Origin: Gemmatimonas sp.
Lineage (GTDB): Bacteria; Gemmatimonadota; Gemmatimonadetes; Gemmatimonadales; Gemmatimonadaceae
Assembly: GCF_021298855.1 (NCBI RefSeq)
Contig: NZ_JAJTHI010000010.1
Span: 1 to 64,000 of the forward strand
Reading direction: 5' to 3'
DNA: 64,000 nucleotides
The notes under the pieces were generated by a model, which saw nothing but the letters and a program-made list of their open reading frames with translations, was not told where the DNA came from and did not search any database. Of the stretch, positions 1-6,466 are shown one piece after another. The first letter of the stretch is position 1. The number at the start of each line of letters is the position of its first letter. The position numbers and the translations under genes are program-made.

Positions 1-284
1 CTCCCCCCCAACCGCATCCGGAGCCACGACCGCTCCACCGTGGTCGACCCCGACCGGCGCCAGCGCAGCGTCGCGCCCCCCTGACCCCACCCCCGACCGC
101 CGCCGCCGGTCCCCCGCGCCATGACAACGACCCCGACCCCGACCCAACCCGGGCCCCGCCACGACCCCGACTGCGGGTCGGCCCCCCGACCGCGGTGGCA
201 GGGCCCCGACTGCGGTGGCTGTACCCCGACCGCCGTGGCCGTACCCCGACCCCAACCACCCCCGACCGCTGTCCCGGCCAGACC
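1..284. repeat. C-rich intergenic stretch with 20-bp tandem repeats
   Basis: No convincing gene. The stretch is dominated by CCCCGACC-type words. Positions 184-203, 204-223 and 224-243 are three consecutive 20-bp units of the form CCCCGACYGCSGTGGCNGKR, and a fourth degenerate unit begins at 165. Short open frames here translate to Pro/Thr/Arg-rich low-complexity peptides typical of C-rich non-coding DNA. The repeats sit just downstream of the minus-strand regulator gene that ends at 285. Confidence 0.6.
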
Positions 285-1112
285 TTACGCCGGCGGCGAC
301 TCCTCGTCGGGCAATGCGGCATAGCGCGTGAACCGTTCGAGCAGGTCCATGGCGCGCAGGCGACTGAGACTGGACGCGCGAGCCCCGACCAGCCGCTGCG
401 TCGTGCTGCTCAAATGAGAAGAGCTGGCAAAGCCCAGCACCTCGGCCACATCGCGCACATCGTAGCCCGCGTTTTTCGACAGTTCGGCCGCGGCCAGCAC
501 CCGCACCAAGTCGATGATCTTCTTGAGCGTGGGCGCCTGCCCCGCCGCGAAGCTGCGCGAGAGATGTTCGCGGGAGACCCCGAGTTCCTTCGCCAACTGG
601 TCCGTGCGCACAGGCCGACCGGCGCGCCGCACCACACTGTGCCACACCGCCAGCTGCAGCGGCGTCTCGAGGTGCAGCACCGGCGGCGGGACCGCCAACG
701 CCCGCTCGAAACGCACGGAGAAGGCGCGACGCGTGACCAATTCGCGGGCGGCGCCCTCGTCGACCCCTTCGATGAGCACCTCGCAGATGCCGGCGTCGGC
801 GGCCCGCGCCAGCAGCGGCGCATCGGCCGGGAGCAGCGTCGTCACCAATACGAAGGGGACGCTCTGGAATTCATCGGCGCGGGCAATGAGCCGCTGCGCG
901 TCGTCGCCCGCTCCCGCGTCGATGATGACGGCGTCCACCAGCTCCCGTACCAGGTGCGTTTCCACGTCCGTCGCACTCTTGGCCGATACCACGTGCGCGC
1001 GCCGTCGCGGAAACGCCGTGCGCACGAGCTGCCGCGCGCGGTCACGCTTGCAGAGCGCGACGACACAGAGCAGGGGCGCCGACGCGTCGGCGGTACGCGA
1101 AGCCGGGGGCAT
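285..1112 (-). CDS. AraC-type DNA-binding protein with receiver-like N-terminal domain
   Basis: A 275-residue protein with two parts. Residues 13-130 look like a response-regulator receiver fold (hydrophobic strands, VIIDAG around 62-67), but the usual acidic cluster and conserved Lys are not clear, so it may be a pseudo-receiver that is not phosphorylated. Residues 150-240 carry an AraC-like helix-turn-helix (LAKELGVSREHLSRSF, then a second helix pair DVAEVLGFASSSHLS). The ATG at 1112 lies 8 nt after the Nudix gene stop, so it is the third gene of the MlaF-Nudix operon. The target genes are unknown. A transcriptional regulator is likely; regulation of its own operon is only a guess. Confidence 0.75.
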   Translation of the reverse strand: MPPASRTADASAPLLCVVALCKRDRARQLVRTAFPRRRAHVVSAKSATDVETHLVRELVDAVIIDAGAGDDAQRLIARADEFQSVPFVLVTTLLPADAPLLARAADAGICEVLIEGVDEGAARELVTRRAFSVRFERALAVPPPVLHLETPLQLAVWHSVVRRAGRPVRTDQLAKELGVSREHLSRSFAAGQAPTLKKIIDLVRVLAAAELSKNAGYDVRDVAEVLGFASSSHLSSTTQRLVGARASSLSRLRAMDLLERFTRYAALPDEESPPA

Positions 1113-1120
1113 GCGCGGCG

Positions 1121-1732
1121 TCAGGTGGTCTGGTCGCCCGCCACGGCCGGCATCGAGGCCGGCGGGGTGGGACGCCGCGGCGCCTCGGCCGGATCGACGT
1201 TCACATCGATTCCCTGCACCATCGCGTTGGCGCGCAGCAGCACGTCGCGCGCATTCGCGTAGCTCACCAGCTGCGCCGCCTCGTCGAAGCGCGCCCACTT
1301 GCAGGCCGTGATCCCCTCGGTGCGCTGCGGCGTGGTCCGTTCCGCCTCGGTGCGCATGAGGAAGAAGTGGCAGACCTTGTGCACCAGTTTGCCGCGGAAG
1401 CGGAAGAACCAGTCGATCGTGTCGATCTGTCCGTCGAGCATGACGTCGTCGAGCCCCGTCTCCTCGCGCACCTCGCGCAACGCAGCGGCGTCGGGCGCCT
1501 CGTCGGTCTCGAGATGCCCCTTGGGGAAACCCCAGTTCCGGTAGCTGTCGCGAATGAGCAGAAAGAGCGGCTCGCCCTCGTGCACGCGGTACACCACCCC
1601 GCCGGCCGACGTCTCGAGCCTGGCGCGGGGACCCCGGCGCCCCTCCGCGTCGCCCCCCGGTGCGGAGGATGACGCGTCGGGACCGTCGCGACGGGAGTCG
1701 CGGCGCGGATCGCGGGCCGGGGTGACCATCAC
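1121..1732 (-). CDS. Nudix hydrolase
   Basis: A 203-residue cytosolic protein with a complete Nudix box at residues 72-94 (pattern GX5EX7REUXEEXGU, including REVREETGL), which binds the catalytic divalent metal. The preceding NWGFPKG is typical of the Ap4A hydrolase/MutT-like branch. It probably hydrolyses a nucleoside diphosphate linked to another group; the substrate cannot be assigned. The N-terminal ~38 residues are Arg/Pro-rich and look unstructured, and the C-terminal 25 are also low complexity. Its ATG overlaps the stop of the upstream ABC ATPase gene by 4 nt (ATGA), which implies translational coupling. A second Met follows the first. Confidence 0.85.
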   Translation of the reverse strand: MMVTPARDPRRDSRRDGPDASSSAPGGDAEGRRGPRARLETSAGGVVYRVHEGEPLFLLIRDSYRNWGFPKGHLETDEAPDAAALREVREETGLDDVMLDGQIDTIDWFFRFRGKLVHKVCHFFLMRTEAERTTPQRTEGITACKWARFDEAAQLVSYANARDVLLRANAMVQGIDVNVDPAEAPRRPTPPASMPAVAGDQTT

Positions 1733-2532
1733 CGATGCGGCGTGGTCGGCACATCCGGCGGGAGACTGCCCGGGAGCCCCGCCACCAAGGGCGAGTGGTC
1801 GTCGAGGGTGGCCCGCCCCTCGACGAACTGGCGCACCAGTGGGTCCGTGCTGTGCTGGATTTCGTCCACGGTGCCCACGGCGTGCACCCGCCCTTCGTAC
1901 AGCATGGCGATGCGCGTCCCCACGGTGTAGGCGCTGCGCATGTCGTGCGTGATGACGATGCCCGTGACCCCCAGCTGTTCACGCATGCGCACCATGAGCT
2001 GGTCGATGGTGGCCGAGGTGACCGGATCGAGGCCGGTGGTGGGTTCGTCGTAGAGGATGTACTTGGGGCGCAGGGCGATCGCGCGCGCAATGCCCACGCG
2101 CTTGCGCATGCCGCCGGAGAGTTCGGCGGGCATGCGGTTCTGCACATCGGGGAGATCGACGAGGTTGAGTGCCTCATCGACCCGCACGCCGATCTCCTTT
2201 TCGGAGAGCGCCCCCTGCTTGCGCAGCCCCATGGCCACGTTCTCGCCGATGCTCATGGAGTCGAAGAGGGCGGCGAACTGGAAGACGTACCCGATGCGCC
2301 CGCGCAATGCGTAGAGATCCTTGCGCGCGAGTTCGTCGACCCGCAGCCCATCGACCCACACTTCGCCCTCGTCGGGCTCGAGCAGGCCGACAATGTGCTT
2401 GATGGCCACCGACTTGCCGGTTCCCGAGTAGCCGATGATGACCATGGTCTCTCCCTCCTTGACCGTCAGGGAGAAGCCGCGGAGCACCTTCTTGGGGCCG
2501 AAAGCCTTGTGGACGTTGCGGAATTCGATCAT
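1729..2532 (-). CDS. ABC transporter ATP-binding protein, MlaF type
   Basis: A 267-residue ATPase. Walker A is GYSGTGKS (34-41), the Q-loop is Q85, the signature is LSGGMRKR (138-145), Walker B is YILYDEP (158-164) and the H-loop is H196. The GMRKRVGIARA signature is typical of MlaF/Ttg2A, the ATPase of the MlaFEDB phospholipid transporter that keeps the outer membrane asymmetric. The usual partners (MlaE permease, MlaD MCE protein) are not adjacent, so they must be encoded elsewhere, or this is another member of the family. The start at 2532 matches the conserved MIEFRNVHKAFG opening. It leads a three-gene operon with the Nudix and AraC-type genes. Confidence 0.85.
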   Translation of the reverse strand: MIEFRNVHKAFGPKKVLRGFSLTVKEGETMVIIGYSGTGKSVAIKHIVGLLEPDEGEVWVDGLRVDELARKDLYALRGRIGYVFQFAALFDSMSIGENVAMGLRKQGALSEKEIGVRVDEALNLVDLPDVQNRMPAELSGGMRKRVGIARAIALRPKYILYDEPTTGLDPVTSATIDQLMVRMREQLGVTGIVITHDMRSAYTVGTRIAMLYEGRVHAVGTVDEIQHSTDPLVRQFVEGRATLDDHSPLVAGLPGSLPPDVPTTPHR

Positions 2533-2631
2533 GGGATCACAAAGATGACACCACCGCGCGATTGTGGCTAGTTGTGCACGTCTTCGCTGGGCCAGGAGGG
2601 ATCTGTCACCCGCCACCGGCGACCCGGAACG

Positions 2632-2680
2632 CGAAACTCCCCGCGGCTCACGGGGGACTCGTGAACCGCGGGGAGTTTCG
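2632..2680. terminator. Strong hairpin downstream of the sigma-factor gene
   Basis: A 15-bp perfect inverted repeat, CGAAACTCCCCGCGG (2632-2646) against CCGCGGGGAGTTTCG (2666-2680), with a further 5-bp stem TCACG/CGTGA inside the loop. An outer arm CCACCGG/CCGGTGG (2613-2619 with 2693-2699) extends the symmetry. It lies 28 nt past the stop of the sigma gene on the minus strand and before the MlaF gene. There is no clear T-run, so transcription stop is inferred from position and stem strength. Confidence 0.6.
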
Positions 2681-2707
2681 GGTCTCGGGTGGCCGGTGGC
2701 CTGTCCC

Positions 2708-3595
2708 TTACGCCGCGAACGACCCCAGCGCGCGGCCCACATCGCCCTCGCGCAGCCGCTTGAGGGCGCGGTCACGCAGCTGACGCACCCGCTCGCGCGT
2801 GACGCCCAGCATGGAGCCGATTTCCTCGAGCGTGTGCTCCCGCCCGCCCTCGAGGCCGAAGTACAGCCGCAGCACCTTGGCGTCGCGCGGGGGCAGCGTG
2901 GAGAGCGCCTGCTCGATTTCATCGGTGAGGAAGCGATTCATCGCCTCTTCTTCCGTGTCGGGCATTTCATCGGCCACGAAGCGCTCGATGAGCGAGCGAT
3001 CGCCATCGGGATCCATGGGGGCGTCGAGGCGCACGTCGCCGGTGTTGAGCGCGGCGAGCGACTGCACCACATCGACCGACAGCCCCGTCACCTGCGCGAG
3101 TTCCTCGGGCGAGGGCTCACGACGCAGCTTCTGGCGGAGGATTTCCGACGCCTTGATGATGCGCGAGAGGTCAGCGGTGCGGTTGAGCGGCACGCGCACG
3201 GTCCGCCCCTGGCGGGCAAGCGACGAAAGAATGGCCTGACGAATCCACCACACGGCGTACGAGATGAACTTCACGCCCTGATCGGGATCGAACTTCCGCG
3301 CCGCGGTGAGCAGCCCGACGTTGCCTTCGCCGATGAGATCGATGAGCGGCAGGCCACGGTTCTGGTACTTCTTGGCAACGGAAATGACGAAGCGGAGGTT
3401 GCGCTTGACGAGTTCCTGCAGCGCGTCCTGGTCACCAGCCCGGATCTTCTTGGCGAGGTCGATCTCCTCCGCGGCCTTGAGCAGCGGATAGGTCGAGACT
3501 TCGTAGAGGTACTGGTCGAGGATGTCGCGCTCCGGCTCGCTGGGCGCAATGCCCGCGGGGGCCGCACGACGGCGCTTCCGCTTGACTTCGGTCAT
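2708..3595 (-). CDS. rpoD: RNA polymerase sigma factor, RpoD/SigA family
   Basis: A 295-residue sigma-70 protein that directs core RNA polymerase to promoters. It lacks region 1.1 and starts close to region 1.2 (RDILDQYLYEVSTYPLL). Region 2 is complete, with KRNLRFVISVAKKYQNRG and the -10 recognition helix FISYAVWWIRQAI. Region 3 (REPSPEELAQ) and region 4, with the -35 helix-turn-helix LEEIGSMLGVTRERVRQL, follow. The short length fits either a compact principal sigma or a group 2 sigma of the RpoS/SigB-like type; the sequence alone does not decide. The ATG at 3595 is followed by a basic KRKRRR stretch. It is monocistronic and ends before a strong hairpin. Confidence 0.9.
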   Translation of the reverse strand: MTEVKRKRRRAAPAGIAPSEPERDILDQYLYEVSTYPLLKAAEEIDLAKKIRAGDQDALQELVKRNLRFVISVAKKYQNRGLPLIDLIGEGNVGLLTAARKFDPDQGVKFISYAVWWIRQAILSSLARQGRTVRVPLNRTADLSRIIKASEILRQKLRREPSPEELAQVTGLSVDVVQSLAALNTGDVRLDAPMDPDGDRSLIERFVADEMPDTEEEAMNRFLTDEIEQALSTLPPRDAKVLRLYFGLEGGREHTLEEIGSMLGVTRERVRQLRDRALKRLREGDVGRALGSFAA

Positions 3596-3816
3596 GATGT
3601 GCTATGCGACCTCGGGATGAGACATCATCCCTGCTGGGGAAACAGAGAAGAACAGCGTGTGGTGGTACGGGCGATTCGGCTGGCCAGGCAGCGGCGCCGG
3701 CACGCGCCCCCCGGGAAAAAGGACCGGGTCAGAGACGCGGTCGAATGCGAAACGGGGGTAGCCATGCAAGATACGACACCGCGAAGGAAGCGCCAGTGTG
3801 AATTCCGGGAGTCTGC
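3596..3816. other. Intergenic gap between the sigma gene and the tRNA promoter
   Basis: Gap between the minus-strand sigma gene and the tRNA promoter. It must hold the sigma-gene promoter, but I see no convincing -35/-10 pair on the minus strand. No gene or repeat is evident. Confidence 0.4.
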
Positions 3817-3845
3817 TTGACGAGGGACATACACCTGACTAGACT
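3817..3845 (+). promoter_or_regulatory. Promoter of the tRNA cluster
   Basis: TTGACG (3817-3822), a 17-nt spacer and TAGACT (3840-3845): a near-consensus housekeeping promoter on the plus strand. It lies about 60 nt before the first tRNA, tRNA-Ala, and is the best candidate for driving all five tRNAs. Confidence 0.7.
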
Positions 3846-3907
3846 GCGCGGTTCCTGAGACCCTGCTGCGCGGTGCGTTGGCCGCCGCGGCGGTTGGCTC
3901 AGGGTCC

Positions 3908-3980
<73 letters not shown>

Positions 3981-4072
3981 TGCCCCGGTTCACCCACGTG
4001 GCCCCTCGTGGCGGCGAACGGTGAAACCAGGCACCCTGGCGGCGGCGGCCAGCGGCGCTGTTCGGGTTGTAC

Positions 4073-4145
4073 GCGGGAATAGCTCAGTTGGTAGAGCACA
4101 ACCTTGCCAAGGTTGGGGTCGCGGGTTCGAGTCCCGTTTCCCGCT
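4073..4145 (+). tRNA. tRNA-Gly (GCC)
   Basis: Acceptor GCGGGAA pairs with TTCCCGC, discriminator T. The anticodon loop TTGCCAA gives GCC, which reads GGC/GGT glycine codons. The T-loop is GTTCGAGTC. CCA is not encoded. It is the second gene of the cluster. Confidence 0.96.
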
Positions 4146-4163
4146 CTGTTGGTCCGATGTCGA

Positions 4164-4237
4164 GGGTCGTTAGCTCAGTTGGTTAGAGCGCCACGTTGAC
4201 ATCGTGGAGGTCACAAGTTCGAGTCTTGTACGACCCA
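4164..4237 (+). tRNA. tRNA-Val (GAC)
   Basis: Acceptor GGGTCGT pairs with ACGACCC, discriminator A. The anticodon stem CCACG/CGTGG encloses TTGACAT, anticodon GAC. A 141-nt spacer to the next tRNA contains a 7-bp hairpin (4317-4334, CCTCGCC/GGCGAGG) that could be a processing or pausing site. Confidence 0.96.
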
Positions 4238-4378
4238 TGCAGGATGCAGTGCGGCAGGATCGGGACGGCAGCGCGGGCAGTGGCGACGCGCCGGGCGACC
4301 CGGTAGGTTGCGGAGGCCTCGCCCTCGGGCGAGGGAGCAGTAAGCAGTGTGGTACTGCGGTGTGCGTGGTGGTCCGTT

Positions 4379-4452
4379 GCGCCTGTAGCTCAATTGGATA
4401 GAGCATCTGACTACGGATCAGAAGGTTGGAGGTTCGAGTCCTTCCAGGCGCG
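4379..4452 (+). tRNA. tRNA-Arg (ACG)
   Basis: Acceptor GCGCCTG pairs with CAGGCGC, discriminator G. The anticodon stem TCTGA/TCAGA encloses CTACGGA, anticodon ACG. In bacteria this adenosine is normally deaminated to inosine by TadA. It is the fourth gene of the cluster. Confidence 0.96.
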
Positions 4453-4486
4453 TTGGTGGGTTGAGTAGGTGCACCGCGGTATTGCA

Positions 4487-4560
4487 CGGGGCGTAGCTTA
4501 GCCCGGTAGAGCGCCTGCTTCGGGAGCAGGAGGTCGCTGGTTCAAATCCAGTCGCCCCGA
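4487..4560 (+). tRNA. tRNA-Pro (CGG)
   Basis: Acceptor CGGGGCG pairs with CGCCCCG, discriminator A. The anticodon stem CCTGC/GCAGG encloses TTCGGGA, anticodon CGG. It is the last tRNA of the cluster, just before a terminator. Part of its 3' half (AGCAGGAGGTCGCTG plus CCCCGACTG) is repeated in the same orientation at 5453-5481, beyond the toxin-antitoxin genes. Confidence 0.96.
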
Positions 4561-4575
4561 CTGAGAGACATAGAG

Positions 4576-4607
4576 ACCCCCGCATCGGCTTCGGTCGGTG
4601 CGGGGGT
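4576..4607. terminator. Terminator of the tRNA cluster
   Basis: ACCCCCGCA (4576-4584) pairs with TGCGGGGGT (4599-4607) around a stem-loop-rich centre (TCGGCTTCGGTCGG). It lies 16 nt after tRNA-Pro, with a short T-containing tail (TTCTGTCGT). It could also serve the antitoxin gene arriving on the minus strand. Confidence 0.75.
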
Positions 4608-4640
4608 TCTGTCGTCGGGTGGGACCAGTATCGCGTGGGC

Positions 4641-4964
4641 TCAGTCCAGCACTGCCAACCCATGCTTCTTCACGACCGCCAGCATCTTGAGCGCCACCCC
4701 GCTCGGCCGCTTGGCCCCGGTCTCCCACTTCTCCACGGTGCTGGCGCTGGTGTTCAAACGACGCGCGAACACCGCCTGGCTCACCTTGGCCTGCTCCCGG
4801 ATTCTCTTGATCTGGGCCGGGGCAAGCGGCTCGGGAGCACTCAGCGCCGCCTCGTCGAACTGGCGCATGGTGGTCTTGCCGATGGCGCCGACCCGATGAA
4901 GCGCGGACGCGGCGGAATGAATCGCCTCGAAGGCGTCGCTCTTGTGCTTAGGCTTGGTCGCCAT
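4641..4964 (-). CDS. HigA-like antitoxin, helix-turn-helix protein
   Basis: A 107-residue protein whose C-terminal half is an XRE/Cro-type helix-turn-helix (LAPAQIKRIREQAKVSQAVF, then ARRLNTSASTVEKWETGAKR). This is the layout of HigA-2/NadS antitoxins, which neutralise the partner RelE-family toxin and repress the operon. It overlaps the 3' end of the toxin gene by 17 nt and is translated after it, the toxin-first order of higBA modules. A decayed copy of its HTH-coding region lies at 5376-5456. The N-terminal 45 residues are the presumed toxin-binding part. Confidence 0.85.
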   Translation of the reverse strand: MATKPKHKSDAFEAIHSAASALHRVGAIGKTTMRQFDEAALSAPEPLAPAQIKRIREQAKVSQAVFARRLNTSASTVEKWETGAKRPSGVALKMLAVVKKHGLAVLD

Positions 4965-5328
4965 GGCAGATCTCCTCGAGGTCCCTGGACGTGAGCAGCA
5001 CGCGGAGCTGTGCGGCCGTCAGCTTCTCATACCCTTTGGCGAGCTCCCGGAAGGTTTCGAGCTCAACCGCATCGATGTTCGCCCTGTCCTTCTTCGCGAA
5101 CAGGTACGTGAGCACCCAGTGCCAGCCGCCCTTCGCGAGCACGACGCTCCGGTAGAGGTTCCGGCTCACCCGCTTCTTGTACACCCCGCCACCAAGGTCG
5201 TCGCACTGCCCGGCCTGTGCCTGCTTCACGGCTCGACACAGCTCGTCGTCCCCGATACCGGCTTTCCTGGCAGCCTTGACGAACCACGCCGTCTTGAACA
5301 CGCGGGAAGCACCGGGCGGTCGAGCCAT
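4948..5328 (-). CDS. RelE/HigB-2-like toxin
   Basis: A 126-residue protein of the RelE/ParE superfamily, HigB-2 (PF06296-like) branch. Visible features are FKTAWFVKAARKAGIGDDELCRA, a central GGGVYKKRVSR and LFAKKDRANID near residue 90. Family members are ribosome-dependent mRNA interferases. It is the first gene of the toxin-antitoxin operon. Its ATG at 5328 falls about 7 nt downstream of the predicted -10 box, so the mRNA may start at the A of the start codon (leaderless). Function is inferred from family and neighbour. Confidence 0.82.
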   Translation of the reverse strand: MARPPGASRVFKTAWFVKAARKAGIGDDELCRAVKQAQAGQCDDLGGGVYKKRVSRNLYRSVVLAKGGWHWVLTYLFAKKDRANIDAVELETFRELAKGYEKLTAAQLRVLLTSRDLEEICHGDQA

Positions 5329-5334
5329 TGATAA

Positions 5335-5363
5335 AGTGTAGCACCAAGTGCTACCCCTAGCAA
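5335..5363 (-). promoter_or_regulatory. Autoregulated promoter/operator of the toxin-antitoxin operon
   Basis: On the minus strand, TTGCTA (5363-5358), a 17-nt spacer and TACACT (5340-5335) form a good promoter. A 17-bp palindrome GTAGCACCAAGTGCTAC (5338-5354; 7-bp arms, 3-nt centre) sits between and on these boxes, where antitoxin binding would block polymerase. The predicted start site coincides with the toxin ATG. Confidence 0.72.
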
Positions 5364-5375
5364 GACGGGGCCAGA

Positions 5376-5456
5376 CGGCGCGCGAACACCGCCTGACTCA
5401 CCTTGGCCTGCTCCCGGATGCTCTTCATCTGCACCGGCGCGAGGGCCGCGGAAGCA
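5376..5456 (-). pseudogene. Decayed antitoxin fragment
   Basis: This segment matches 4759-4839, inside the intact antitoxin gene, at about 69 of 81 positions by eye and in the same orientation. It covers only the stretch coding the helix-turn-helix. The rest of the gene is absent, so it is a remnant of a second, related module. Confidence 0.75.
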
Positions 5457-5481
5457 GGAGGTCGCTGCTTGCCCCCGACTG
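5453..5481 (+). repeat. Partial direct repeat of the tRNA-Pro 3' half
   Basis: AGCAGGAGGTCGCTG (5453-5467) is identical to tRNA-Pro positions 4525-4539, and CCCCGACTG (5473-5481) matches the tRNA 3' end and flank (4555-4563). The T-arm in between is missing. With the intact tRNA it brackets the toxin-antitoxin genes like an old attachment-site pair. Confidence 0.55.
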
Positions 5482-5489
5482 GAATTGAC

Positions 5490-5527
5490 AATGGCGCCGC
5501 AGGGTCTTGGATCCCTGCGGCGCCATT
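5490..5527. terminator. Strong hairpin terminator after the DUF4249 operon
   Basis: AATGGCGCCGCAGGG (5490-5504) pairs perfectly with CCCTGCGGCGCCATT (5513-5527) around an 8-nt loop. Outer arms GCCCCCGAC (5471-5479) and GTCGGGGGC (5536-5544) extend the symmetry. It lies 72 nt past the stop of the DUF4249 gene, the last gene of the minus-strand signalling operon. Confidence 0.7.
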
Positions 5528-5598
5528 GCCGACTGGTCGGGGGCACGGAGGTTGACCGCCGGTGAGATGACGGCCAGTTCCGCGAGCCTCACCGCCGG

Positions 5599-6459
5599 CT
5601 ACGGCACCCGTCGCTCCAGTTCCGTGTACTCCCCGGCTATGAAATACCCCACGGCCCGCCGCGACGGCGTCGTGATGTTCGCGACGTTCCCACGCACGCT
5701 GCTGATCGGCACGCCGAACGGCGAGCCGTTGTTTCCCACCTGCGCGGACAACGCCGTGTAGAATCGGAAGGACTGCTCCGAGATCGCCAGCTGCCGCACC
5801 CGCACCAGTTGGCCGGAACTCACGAGCCAGTCCGAGTATGGCTGAAACTGGCGCACCGTCGAGCCGTTGAACCGATCATCGGACTGCACGACCCGCGAGA
5901 ACTCCTCGCTGTCGGGCGAAACGAGCCGGCGCCCATCGATCCACTGGTCCCACAGGTAGAAGTTCCGCTGGTCCCCGGGGTCCTTCACGGAAATCGTGGC
6001 CCGCCAGTTCCGCCCGGTATCCACCTCGTCGAACTCGGCACGGAAGAACAGCGAGTCCATGGCGACGCCGGGCTGCATGATTTCGGTGGCGCGGTAGCGA
6101 TCGCCTTCCCACTCGATTTCCAGCGTCAGTGCGCGGCCTACCGGCAAGGCCATCGCCGCGGCACGATAGGTCCCGGGCTCCCGCGGGGATTCGGCGAACA
6201 GCGTGGCGCGGTTTGCGTCGTCCAGCACCCGCACCGTTGCGCCGCGTGCCGCCGTCGCCGCAGCGGTGCTGAACACATCCTGCGTGACGCTGAGACGGAT
6301 GACCTGATCGGCCGAGGCGACCCCGCGCTCCCGCTCGAGGCGCGCCTCCACCACAAGGCGCGGCTCGTAGTCCAGGCCGCTCACGTTGACGACCCGTTCA
6401 CAGCCGGACAGGACCAACAGGGACATCAGCAACACCGGCAGCACACCGCGTTTCGACAT
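5599..6459 (-). CDS. DUF4249-type lipoprotein
   Basis: A 286-residue lipoprotein with a signal peptide and lipobox (VLSGC, Cys near residue 20), followed by a beta-rich domain. It ends near SRRAVGYFIAGEY, matching the DUF4249 pattern. In Bacteroidota these proteins are encoded beside TonB-dependent receptors and are thought to be surface partners of the receptor. Here it lies 7 nt after the receptor gene and is the last gene of the ECF-FecR-receptor operon. The start at MSKRGV gives the lipoprotein signal directly. The ligand is unknown. Confidence 0.78.
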   Translation of the reverse strand: MSKRGVLPVLLMSLLVLSGCERVVNVSGLDYEPRLVVEARLERERGVASADQVIRLSVTQDVFSTAAATAARGATVRVLDDANRATLFAESPREPGTYRAAAMALPVGRALTLEIEWEGDRYRATEIMQPGVAMDSLFFRAEFDEVDTGRNWRATISVKDPGDQRNFYLWDQWIDGRRLVSPDSEEFSRVVQSDDRFNGSTVRQFQPYSDWLVSSGQLVRVRQLAISEQSFRFYTALSAQVGNNGSPFGVPISSVRGNVANITTPSRRAVGYFIAGEYTELERRVP

Positions 6460-6466
6460 GAAGCGC

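Noticed and set aside
121-324. 67-residue Pro/Thr-rich frame
   Set aside because: Low-complexity translation of C-rich tandem repeats, no ribosome site, and it overlaps the 3' end of a supported minus-strand gene.
195-1262. 355-residue plus-strand frame opposite the regulator and Nudix genes
   Set aside because: Composition is an antisense shadow; the minus strand encodes recognisable domains there.
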